DNA of 6,617 nucleotides from an uncultured Oscillospiraceae bacterium (GCA_900550095.1 URRG01000134.1:1-6617), one strand, 5' to 3'; shown: positions 1-5,435, numbered from the stretch's first letter. Numbers and translations are program-made. Notes: generated from the sequence alone by a model not told the origin.

Positions 1-53
1 AGGGAGTAGGTCGGGTAACCGGCGCGAGGGTTCAAATCCCTCTTTCTCCGCCA
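1..53 (+). tRNA. tRNA-Ser, 3' part (5' end outside window)
   Basis: This is the 3' part of a class II tRNA. Reading 5' to 3', the end of the anticodon stem is at the window edge. It is followed by a long variable arm with a 5-bp stem (10-14 with 19-23) and a GTAA loop. The T arm follows (stem 26-30 with 38-42, loop TTCAAAT at 31-37), then the acceptor strand TTTCTCC (43-49), discriminator G50 and an encoded CCA (51-53). A long variable arm means Ser, Leu or bacterial Tyr; a G discriminator favours Ser over Leu. The AGGGAG stem strand and variable arm resemble tRNA-Ser(GCU), but the anticodon is outside the window, so the isoacceptor is inferred. The gene is convergent with all the phage genes and is the probable integration target. 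Confidence 0.92.
26..53. other. Putative prophage attachment site (tRNA-Ser 3' end)
   Basis: Phage late genes stop against the 3' end of a tRNA gene, the commonest target of tyrosine integrases, where the crossover normally falls in the T arm or acceptor stem. The T arm to CCA is therefore the likely att core at this prophage end. The limits given are an estimate: the matching core copy at the other end, and the integrase, are outside the window. It could also be a chance neighbour if the prophage boundary lies elsewhere between 54 and 163. Confidence 0.4.
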
Positions 54-54
54 G

Positions 55-104
55 AACCGCATTGTAAAGCCATTTTTGAGGCCTACGCAATGCGGTTTTC
101 TTTT
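55..104 (+). terminator. Rho-independent terminator of the tRNA
   Basis: A 10-bp perfect inverted repeat (AACCGCATTG at 55-64, CAATGCGGTT at 88-97) lies two bases after the tRNA CCA and runs into a T-rich tract, TTTTCTTTT (96-104). The loop is long (23 nt) but can pair further through GCC (69-71) with GGC (80-82). It would end the tRNA transcript on the + strand. The minus strand lacks a matching U tract, so it is probably one-directional. Confidence 0.75.
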
Positions 105-137
105 GTATTCAATATGCTTTAATAGCCTTAAAAATGG
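70..137. repeat. 13-bp inverted repeat beside the tRNA terminator
   Basis: CCATTTTTGAGGC (70-82) and GCCTTAAAAATGG (125-137) are inverted copies that match at 12 of 13 positions. In RNA the odd position is a G-U pair, so all 13 can pair. The left arm sits in the loop of the tRNA terminator hairpin, so the two structures would compete or form a pseudoknot. It could be a DNA site for an integrase or excisionase, or a second RNA hairpin; the sequence does not decide. Confidence 0.5.
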
Positions 138-149
138 GGAAATTATTTT

Positions 150-171
150 TTACTACACCTTTATTACACCT
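150..171. repeat. Two tandem 11-bp repeats, possible integrase arm sites
   Basis: TTACTACACCT (150-160) is followed directly by TTATTACACCT (161-171), identical at 10 of 11 positions. On the minus strand they read AGGTGTARTAA twice. The second copy overlaps the stop codon of the 50-residue ORF. Tandem short repeats at a phage att region are typical of integrase arm-type or excisionase sites. That role is inferred from position and spacing only. Confidence 0.4.
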
Positions 172-316
172 CGTTTTTTAGCTCTTCCGCATCCATCCGA
201 TGTAAGATTTCTTCCAATGCAAGGAGCTTCTGCGTCAGCTCAGTGATCTCGTCATCATGGATATAGACAAGCCTGGTAAGGGTGTCCTGGTCGAGAGGGG
301 TATACTCCTGTTTCAT
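164..316 (-). CDS. Small helical protein, unknown function, at the prophage end
   Basis: This is a 50-residue ORF of unrecognised family. The frame is open further upstream (to 424), but the ATG at 316 is chosen because AGGAAGG stands about 9 bases before it and the upstream extension looks non-coding. The protein is acidic and predicted helical. Residues from about 18 to the end (DDEITELTQKLLALEEIL, then a Glu/Lys-rich tail) have heptad-like spacing of Leu/Ile, suggesting a short coiled coil and self-association. It has no signal peptide or membrane segment. It lies downstream of the late-operon terminator and next to the putative att site, so it probably needs its own promoter or read-through. 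It could be a lysogenic-conversion gene, a regulator or a chance ORF; the good ribosome binding site favours a real gene. Confidence 0.6.
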   Translation of the reverse strand: MKQEYTPLDQDTLTRLVYIHDDEITELTQKLLALEEILHRMDAEELKNEV

Positions 317-374
317 GGTTTCACTTCCTTCCTGTTGTCCGGACGTTCCCCCTCTGGAAAATTTTGCCGTATCC

Positions 375-403
375 AGCATACAGCAAGGGATCCCTCCGCG
401 CAA
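375..403 (-). promoter_or_regulatory. Possible weak promoter for the 50-residue ORF
   Basis: On the minus strand TTGCGC (398-403) is separated by 17 bases from TATGCT (375-380), about 60 bases upstream of the ATG at 316. The -10 matches TATAAT at four positions and the -35 matches TTGACA at three. The spacing is ideal but the match is weak. It lies between the late-operon terminator and the small ORF, where a promoter would be needed. Confidence 0.22.
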
Positions 404-424
404 GAATCTGTGAAAAATAACCAC

Positions 425-461
425 AAAGAAAAATCCCCTCCCGGAGAAAACCAGGAGGGGA
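425..461 (-). terminator. Strong rho-independent terminator of the late operon
   Basis: Read on the minus strand, an 11-bp GC-rich stem (bases 451-461 with 434-444, including one U-G wobble) encloses a 6-nt loop, TTTTCT, and runs straight into TTTTTCTTT (433-425). It lies 17 bases after the holin stop codon, at the end of the tail and lysis genes. It separates the late operon from the small ORF at 164-316. Confidence 0.9.
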
Positions 462-478
462 CAATCATATACTGCATA

Positions 479-769
479 TTACTCTTTTTTTGCCTGCTTA
501 ACAAGCTGGTTGATAAATACAGAGCATCCGGCGCAGAGAACGCCCTGCACAATGGCCGTGAACGCCGCCAGAAGTCCATCCTGCCAACCGGAAAGGGGCG
601 AAGCCGCTAACACATACAAAAGGGATAACACTACCCCGGCACAGCCCAGAGCAGCAGGAATCAGATTATCCGCGAACCATCCGGCTTTTTTTAGGCCCAT
701 CCCGACAAAATACAGCACGGGCACCAGCACCAGCAGTTCAGGGGTTATATAATTCATGATCGCTTCCAT
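479..769 (-). CDS. Phage holin, Hol44-like (holin superfamily V type)
   Basis: This is a 96-residue holin that would accumulate in the cytoplasmic membrane and, at a set time, form lesions that free the endolysin to reach the wall. There are three hydrophobic segments at about residues 7-25, 34-56 and 62-85. The C-terminus is positively charged (QLVKQAKKE), as is usual for cytoplasmic holin tails. The N-terminal pattern NYITPELLVLVPVLY, then a GLKK turn, is what I associate with the Hol44 family of Firmicutes phages. The ATG at 769 is preferred because AGGAGG (778-783) stands 8 bases upstream. An in-frame ATG two codons earlier (775) is only 2 bases from that site and would give a Met-Lys-Met start; another ATG at 757 lies 20 bases away. 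The start overlaps the 3' end of the upstream gene by 32 bases, so translation is probably coupled. Confidence 0.88.
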   Translation of the reverse strand: MEAIMNYITPELLVLVPVLYFVGMGLKKAGWFADNLIPAALGCAGVVLSLLYVLAASPLSGWQDGLLAAFTAIVQGVLCAGCSVFINQLVKQAKKE

Positions 770-1076
770 TTTCATTTCCTCCTATGTCTTTCTGGTATTC
801 CTTGATAAGGAGCTGGTAACGGGCCTTTACAGCGCCGTTGCCGCCCTCTTTGACGTATTCCTCGCCTGCTTTCAGGCGTTCCTCTACGGGCATCTCCTCG
901 CTCATGATCGTGAGGCGCAGGGTGCAGAGATAATCGTTACGCTGGTGACGCTCCACCCTTTCCAGGCGCTGGATGATATCCTTCAGAGGCTTTGACAGCC
1001 GCCAGATGGTCCCCGCAAGGGCGATGATCACCGATATGTAACCGCAGAGAGTAGCTATGTCCTCGATCCATCCCAT
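738..1076 (-). CDS. Membrane-anchored lysis-module protein, unknown function
   Basis: This is a 112-residue protein between the endolysin and holin genes. One hydrophobic segment at about residues 7-26 (ending ALAGTIWRL) would anchor it. An amphipathic, basic helix follows (PLKDIIQRLERVERHQR), then a conserved-looking stretch (LRLTIMSEEMPVEERLKAGEEY, roughly 53-74, then EGGNGAVKA). I associate this architecture with an uncharacterised small protein common in lysis modules of clostridial prophages. It resembles XhlA-type accessory proteins only in size and single-span layout; in XhlA the membrane span is C-terminal. The ATG at 1076 is chosen because it follows the endolysin stop by 10 bases and has GAGG 8 bases upstream, overlapping that stop. 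The frame stays open further upstream inside the endolysin gene, but that part is a shadow. A helper in lysis or holin timing is inferred from position. Confidence 0.78.
   Translation of the reverse strand: MGWIEDIATLCGYISVIIALAGTIWRLSKPLKDIIQRLERVERHQRNDYLCTLRLTIMSEEMPVEERLKAGEEYVKEGGNGAVKARYQLLIKEYQKDIGGNENGSDHELYNP
778..783 (-). promoter_or_regulatory. Ribosome binding site shared by two holin starts
   Basis: AGGAGG on the minus strand lies 2 bases before an ATG at 775 and 8 bases before a second in-frame ATG at 769, with a single AAA (Lys) codon between them. Normal spacing favours the second start. The arrangement resembles the dual start of lambda S, where the longer form with the extra Lys inhibits the holin. 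Confidence 0.7.
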
Positions 1077-1086
1077 GGGCCCCGCC

Positions 1087-2241
1087 TCACTCCAGCGTGA
1101 TCTGCAGTCTGCCGATCCTGCGGCCGTAGCTGCCCGCATAACCGTCCTGGCCGCCTGTGGTCTCGTTATCGTACTGCCAAGGGTAATAATTGCCGCCGGT
1201 GGGGGCGACCCGATACTTGGCCCTGCGCACCGTCTGGCCCTTGGGAGTGCTGTAGTATACCTCCACAGCATCCACAGCCTTGCCGTTTCCTGCATACCCG
1301 TTGGCGCTGTCGTTGATATCGCAGCCGGTTACGTAGGGGAGCCAGCCGGCACCCAGCACATGCACACGGTATTTCACCGTTCCGGCTGTCACGCGGACGG
1401 CTATATCTGTAATGGGGCTGTCCTGGTATCCGGCATAATCCGCAAGGCCCTTGACCTCCGGCAGCCACCCGTGGGCCTGTGTACGCACCCGGTAGTATAC
1501 AGCGGGCGCGGGAGTAGGAACGGGGGCGGCGGATCCCTGGGCCGGATATACCTGCTTACCGTTGCCGTCATATACCTTGAGGCCCGTGCTCTTGGCAAGC
1601 GCAGCGGCGTTATCCAGGCTGGTAAAGGCCCCTTTCTGGGATTCCGCATCCTCCCAGCTCTTCCGCACCCGGTAGATGCTGCCGGAGGGAGCAGGGGAAG
1701 CGGAAGAGGAGCTTCCCAGCAGTGCAAGGACTTCCCCCTTGAATCTCAGCCAGTCGTCCGGATGCTCCACAAACCATTTGTGGCAGTTCTTTTCCACTAT
1801 ATCATGATGCAGATAGAGCTTGTCCGTGCTCATGCTGTGACGGCTCAAAAAATCAGCGCAGAATTCAGCCAGGGCCCTTCTCTGCACGGCGGACGGTTCG
1901 CAGTCCTCGATGGAGGGGACGCAGCACTCGATCCCCACCAGATACCCGTTGGGGTTCTCAGAGCCGCAGATTTCCCTTTTTTTGGCAGTGTAGAGGGCTT
2001 CGGAAGCGCCCACGTGCCAGGCTTCCTCGTTTTCCGGCAGGCATCGGATGATCTCTCCCGTGTCGTAATCGATGCAGTACTGATACGACGCTTCCCGTGC
2101 GCTGTTCTGCAGGGCGTTCCTGAGCTGGCGGGCGCTCCTGCAGCTGCAGCCCACATAGTGCACCACCAGGCCCCGGGTTTCCTTCAGGGCCCTGTATGGC
2201 CGTACCGTCTTGTTGCTCACAAGCATTTCCGTGATTTTCAT
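1087..2241 (-). CDS. Endolysin: N-acetylmuramoyl-L-alanine amidase with wall-binding repeats
   Basis: This 384-residue enzyme would cleave the amide bond between N-acetylmuramic acid and L-alanine in peptidoglycan. The N-terminal domain (about 1-175) fits the amidase_2/PGRP zinc fold: His28 in VVHYVG, and HHDIVEKNC with His145 and Cys153, are the expected zinc ligands. A Ser/Ala/Pro linker (about 176-188) leads to a SPOR-like segment (189-232, YRVRKSWEDAESQKGAF then KVYDGNGKQVY). A second Pro/Ala linker precedes three related C-terminal modules (249-285, 290-330, 342-384), each with YRV, an aromatic-Pro stretch, YAG and a closing beta strand. They resemble clostridial ChW-type wall-binding repeats. 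The ATG at 2241 has AAAGGA 8 bases upstream; an upstream TTG in frame has no such site. It has no signal peptide, consistent with release by the holin. The stop of the fibre gene is 22 bases upstream. Confidence 0.93.
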   Translation of the reverse strand: MKITEMLVSNKTVRPYRALKETRGLVVHYVGCSCRSARQLRNALQNSAREASYQYCIDYDTGEIIRCLPENEEAWHVGASEALYTAKKREICGSENPNGYLVGIECCVPSIEDCEPSAVQRRALAEFCADFLSRHSMSTDKLYLHHDIVEKNCHKWFVEHPDDWLRFKGEVLALLGSSSSASPAPSGSIYRVRKSWEDAESQKGAFTSLDNAAALAKSTGLKVYDGNGKQVYPAQGSAAPVPTPAPAVYYRVRTQAHGWLPEVKGLADYAGYQDSPITDIAVRVTAGTVKYRVHVLGAGWLPYVTGCDINDSANGYAGNGKAVDAVEVYYSTPKGQTVRRAKYRVAPTGGNYYPWQYDNETTGGQDGYAGSYGRRIGRLQITLE

Positions 2242-2263
2242 ATGTACCATCCTTTCCAATTTT

Positions 2264-3505
2264 TTATACTTTCGTCACGTTCACTTTCCCCCAGAATCCC
2301 TCCGTGCCTGCACCGGCGCAATAATGAAACAGCGAGTTAGCAGGGTTGCTGCTGACCATATGCGCCCATCCGGCCTTGTAGTTTGCGCTTCCTTTCAACA
2401 GCTCGTACTGGCAGTACTCACAGGGAGCGTCCGAGAAATTGGCGTCTGGGTTGCCTATGACCTTGATGTGAGAATAATTGGGCATCGCTTCCAAAAAATC
2501 AAAAGTGGACATGCCGGCGCGCCAAAAAGAAAAGGAACTCAGGTACCCATAGCTTGCATGTACGCTCTCATAAGCGGATTCCGAAAGCAGTTCTCCCATC
2601 CCCAGATTCGAGCGGGCGTTGACCGGATCGCTGGCTCCCGTGCCGCCCTGAGCCACACTCAGCTTAAAGCCTGCAGCGTGGGACTGCATAAGGTTCCCCT
2701 CTGCGTCCAGGGTGGCGAGGCCGTTTGCAGCCCCCTTTTCCTCCGCCGGGAGGGCACCCACATCGGAGGCATTCAGCGTAATATCTGCCGACAGGGGTTT
2801 CCCGTTGACGGTGCGCTCAGTGGGGACGGCCCCCACGTCGGAGGCGTCGGGCATCTGGGCCAGCTTTCCCTCGGGAGTCAGAACTGCCAGACCTCCCGGC
2901 TGGCCCTTGGAAGCCTCCAGAGCCTTTTCCCGGGCGTTCAAACCGTCAAGATATGCCTGCGTATCCGTCCATGCTGCCTCGCCGTCCGGCGCGGAGGAAG
3001 GGATATCCTCCGCCTGCAGCGTTACGTCTCCCGTTTGGGAGTTCACGCTGTCGACGCTCCCCACCTCTCCCTTTTCTCCCCGGGGGATGGTAAACCGCAG
3101 AAGAAGATCGGAAGCAGTGCCGATATTCTCCACCAGCGCCTCTGTCCCGGGGGCGCCGGTTACGGTTTCGGCCACCGCTAGAGATACGCTTGCATCTATC
3201 CCGCTGTCCACATACGAGCCGCTTTCTTCATCCCAGACCCACCAGTTTTCCCCCTGGATATACGGCGGCTTTGTGGCCACATGCTGTGCCTCCTGGGCTT
3301 TTGCTTCAGCGGTCTGTGCGCTTTCCGCTGCGTTTTGGGCATATGTTTCGGCTTTTTCCGCTTCCTCCTGAGCCGCTGCTTTTGCGTACTCTGCAAGGAG
3401 CTCTCCGGTCACGCGCCGGGCCTCTCCCAATTGTTCCGTGACCATCAGAGATTCAGAATCCAGCTCCGTAGCTTCCGGCAAGCTGCCTATGGTTTTATCC
3501 GCCAT
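2264..3505 (-). CDS. Phage tail fibre / receptor-binding candidate
   Basis: This 413-residue structural protein has a mosaic build. Residues 1-40 (MADKTIGSLPEA start) form a conserved-looking attachment head. Residues 41-77 are an Ala/Glu-rich coiled coil. At 80-104 there is a PPYIQGENWWVWDEESGSYVD-type motif common in Firmicutes phage fibres. A short collagen-like piece follows (FTIPRGEKGEVGS, 138-150). Then come fibre-type units VNSQTGDVTLQAEDI (154-168) and VNGKPLSADITLNASDVGA (233-251), and SVAQGGTGAS...SNLGM (283-303). The C-terminal ~110 residues match nothing I recognise and are the likely tip; they have three Cys (362, 365, 396). The start overlaps the upstream gene by 11 bases and has AAGGAGG (3512-3518) 6 bases upstream. 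Binding to the host surface is inferred from architecture and position before the endolysin. Confidence 0.85.
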   Translation of the reverse strand: MADKTIGSLPEATELDSESLMVTEQLGEARRVTGELLAEYAKAAAQEEAEKAETYAQNAAESAQTAEAKAQEAQHVATKPPYIQGENWWVWDEESGSYVDSGIDASVSLAVAETVTGAPGTEALVENIGTASDLLLRFTIPRGEKGEVGSVDSVNSQTGDVTLQAEDIPSSAPDGEAAWTDTQAYLDGLNAREKALEASKGQPGGLAVLTPEGKLAQMPDASDVGAVPTERTVNGKPLSADITLNASDVGALPAEEKGAANGLATLDAEGNLMQSHAAGFKLSVAQGGTGASDPVNARSNLGMGELLSESAYESVHASYGYLSSFSFWRAGMSTFDFLEAMPNYSHIKVIGNPDANFSDAPCEYCQYELLKGSANYKAGWAHMVSSNPANSLFHYCAGAGTEGFWGKVNVTKV

Positions 3506-5435
3506 GTTTTTCCTCCTTCATATCGTCTATCTTTTGCTCCAGCTCCTGTACGGCTTTCCACAGAAGCGCGGTCATCCCGTACAGATCCACTGCTTTGGTA
3601 TCCCCGTCGGAGCGGATGCATTCCGGGGCCTCGTCGTACATGATGCCTACGCGCTTCTGGTTTTCCCCCTCCAGGTTATACTCATAGGTTTTCGCCCTAT
3701 GCACCATATCCAGCGCAGAGGCTCCAACGGCTTTGACATTCTCCTTCTTCTCCCGGTCCGACGTGACCTTGACGCCGTTGGTGTACAGATCCCCGAAACG
3801 GGCGGAACCATCGTGCTCTATGGACGCTCTGGAGTATCCTCCGGTTTCAAACTGGATCTTTCCATTGGTAGAGCGTAAAGATGTTACGCTATCGTCTCCG
3901 CCCAAAATATAATTTCCGTTTTTGATACGTAAGGCTGTAGAACTGTTATTAGCTATCAATACGGCGGTTCCCGCCAGATTAACGCTTACTTCAGATGACG
4001 ATCCGTATAAAATATTTTTCTCATCGAATCGAACAGTTGTGGATGTGTTGTTAGCATTTAGTATGGTCTTTCCATTCCTGCTGATCTGTGTAAGGGAGGA
4101 GGAACCATACAGAATATTTTTTCCTTTATATCTCAAGACCGTAGTATCAGAACCTGATATAAGTACGGCTTGCCCGTTGCAGTTCAAATTCAATAAATCG
4201 TCCCATGCGCCTAAAACGACTTTATCGTTGAAGCGGAGGGTTGTAGCCGTATTATCAGCAACCAAAATCGCCTCAGATCCGCTGCGCTTCCCTCTCCAAA
4301 TCTCAACCGTCCCTTCTCCGGTTGTACTGTTCCCAGTCATATAGATGGAGTTGTTTCCTCCGGGGTTGGTAGATACAGCCTGTGACCGAATTGTCAGATT
4401 GCCTCCTGACGACAACTCTGCGTCATTGGATAAGGTATAATCTCCTCGCTCGCGGTCAATAGCAAGTGTCATACCACCGCCACCGCCGGATGTAGTAGAT
4501 ACATCGAGGCCTTCATAGGTTCCGCCTCCTATATAAGTTCCAAGGCCGATCCTGGCCGTGGTGGTGCTCCCATCTTCCACGCCGCGGAGTATAGAAGCCG
4601 CAAGCTCGCCCTTCCCGCCGTTGGCGTCCAGGTCGAAATACACGTTTCCAAGCTGGGATTCGATCCGTCCCGTTTTGATCAAATTGGCCCACAGTTCTCC
4701 TGTGAGGATCATGCTGGCGTTGATCTTTCCGTCCATGGTAAGGGCCACATTGGGAGTGCTGTTGATCCCGTCGGAGTAATGCCCGATGCCGCCAAGGGTA
4801 GCCCTCCAGATGTTTTTCGCGGTCTCCATGCTGTCCGTATCCATGAGAGCCCAGCCGTTAGGCTTCCCGTCTTCTGGGTTCATGGTGACGATATAATTTC
4901 CGCCAAGCTGTCCGGTGATCAGCTTTCCCGATTCCTCCATGGCTTCCTCTATATCGTCTTTTAGGGCTTTGTTGTTCTCTTCGGCCCACTGCTTTACAGA
5001 TTCGATGCGCCGGTTGAATTCCTGGGTGGAGGGGCCCACCACCGGATATTCGTCCTGCAGCTCCGATTCCCCCGGAGCTGAAAGGGTCGGGTAGCCGTTT
5101 CCGCTGTCGTCTATCTGAGCGATAACGGAGTAGAGCCCGCCTGCAGTGACGCCGTCCCCGAGCTCTGCGGCCGGGTCGATAGCAGCCGATTCTGCGCTGT
5201 ATGTCTGATACCGGTATCCGCCGGCTTTTTCCAGAACGGCCTCTGCCATGGCCTGAGTGGCGAAGGGGCATTCTGCCTGAAGCTCCATGCCCGAATCGTC
5301 CCCGGCGGTCACGCTTGTATCGCCGTCTATGACCAGTGTGACCCTCGAAATCGCATGGAACCGTCCGTTGTCGCTGAAGCCTGTAAGGTCCTGCCCCACA
5401 TAGTGCTTATCCCACAAGGATCCGGTCACCTCCAA
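3495..5435 (-). CDS. Tail-tip adhesin, C-terminal part of a split gene, with S74 chaperone domain
   Basis: This is an open frame of 646 codons counted from a TTG at 5435. No ribosome binding site precedes the TTG, and the first ~130 residues read as the direct continuation of the tail-hub protein at 5407-6087, so it is probably the second half of one 863-residue protein. Residues 15-130 complete the hub region. A helical segment follows (about 138-176), then a fibre body with WRATLGGIGHYSDG and GNVYFDLDANGGKGELAAS. A Gly run (317-321) leads to four 34-35-residue beta repeats (390-526). The C-terminus (about 556-636) is a peptidase S74 intramolecular chaperone: TSDREKKEN, then RVGIMYDEAP and LYGMTALLWKAVQELEQK. 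Members trimerise the fibre and then cleave themselves at the conserved Ser (here Ser559). If translated alone from an internal start it would lack the tail-docking domain. Confidence 0.85.
   Translation of the reverse strand: MEVTGSLWDKHYVGQDLTGFSDNGRFHAISRVTLVIDGDTSVTAGDDSGMELQAECPFATQAMAEAVLEKAGGYRYQTYSAESAAIDPAAELGDGVTAGGLYSVIAQIDDSGNGYPTLSAPGESELQDEYPVVGPSTQEFNRRIESVKQWAEENNKALKDDIEEAMEESGKLITGQLGGNYIVTMNPEDGKPNGWALMDTDSMETAKNIWRATLGGIGHYSDGINSTPNVALTMDGKINASMILTGELWANLIKTGRIESQLGNVYFDLDANGGKGELAASILRGVEDGSTTTARIGLGTYIGGGTYEGLDVSTTSGGGGGMTLAIDRERGDYTLSNDAELSSGGNLTIRSQAVSTNPGGNNSIYMTGNSTTGEGTVEIWRGKRSGSEAILVADNTATTLRFNDKVVLGAWDDLLNLNCNGQAVLISGSDTTVLRYKGKNILYGSSSLTQISRNGKTILNANNTSTTVRFDEKNILYGSSSEVSVNLAGTAVLIANNSSTALRIKNGNYILGGDDSVTSLRSTNGKIQFETGGYSRASIEHDGSARFGDLYTNGVKVTSDREKKENVKAVGASALDMVHRAKTYEYNLEGENQKRVGIMYDEAPECIRSDGDTKAVDLYGMTALLWKAVQELEQKIDDMKEEKHGG
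3858..4268 (-). repeat. Four tandem 34-35-residue beta repeats in the adhesin
   Basis: Residues 390-423, 424-457, 458-491 and 492-526 of the C-terminal adhesin frame align as four tandem units with a period of about 102 bases. Each has a first half of the type I-L-x-A-N-N-T-S-T-T-x-R-F and a second half of the type N-I-L-Y-G-S-S-S ending in G-K or G-T. NILYGSSS is exact in units two and three. The alternating short strands suggest a stacked or triple beta-helix shaft. The DNA here is clearly poorer in GC than its flanks. Confidence 0.8.
5407..5435 (-). pseudogene. Frameshift junction splitting the hub/adhesin gene
   Basis: The two frames overlap for 29 bases. In the first frame the minus strand reads GTG GGA TAA (stop). 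Dropping one G from the GGG run (5411-5413) gives GTG GAT AAG CAC, which continues into the second frame without a break. The span 3495-6087 is 2593 bases; minus one base it is exactly 864 codons (863 residues plus stop). The downstream frame is closed 6 bases before its TTG by TAA and has no ribosome binding site. The cause may be a real mutation, a sequencing or assembly error in a G run, or, less likely, programmed frameshifting. Confidence 0.75.

Noticed and set aside
257..775. Several short frames on both strands around 257-775 other than the 50-residue ORF and the holin
   Set aside because: They cross the terminator hairpin or lie antisense to the holin, and I found no ribosome binding site or recognisable domain that would support them.
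1057..2340. Long + strand open frame of 427 codons across the endolysin
   Set aside because: It is antisense to a gene with clear catalytic motifs and repeats, its translation has no recognisable domain, and GC-rich codon use on the minus strand readily leaves such antisense frames open.
2264..2700. Possible diversity-generating retroelement target at the fibre C-terminus
   Set aside because: No template repeat, reverse transcriptase or accessory gene is in the window, and the C-terminus lacks the usual C-type-lectin variable-region ending. The rest of the prophage is not visible, so this is not a strict exclusion.
2210..3371. Two + strand frames (2210-3181 and 2712-3371) over the tail fibre gene
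   Set aside because: Their translations are low-complexity mirror products of the Ala/Gly/Asp-rich fibre gene, and the fibre frame has a good ribosome binding site and known fibre motifs.
3858..4268. CRISPR-like array from the regular ~102-base period
   Set aside because: The period follows coding repeats in frame, the DNA copies are imperfect, and there are no short identical repeats with unique spacers.
5407..5435. Programmed ribosomal frameshift in the hub/adhesin gene
   Set aside because: No heptameric slippery sequence or evident stimulatory hairpin is seen at the junction. The known programmed shift in siphophages is in the tail chaperone genes before the tape measure. A one-base indel is simpler, though not proven.
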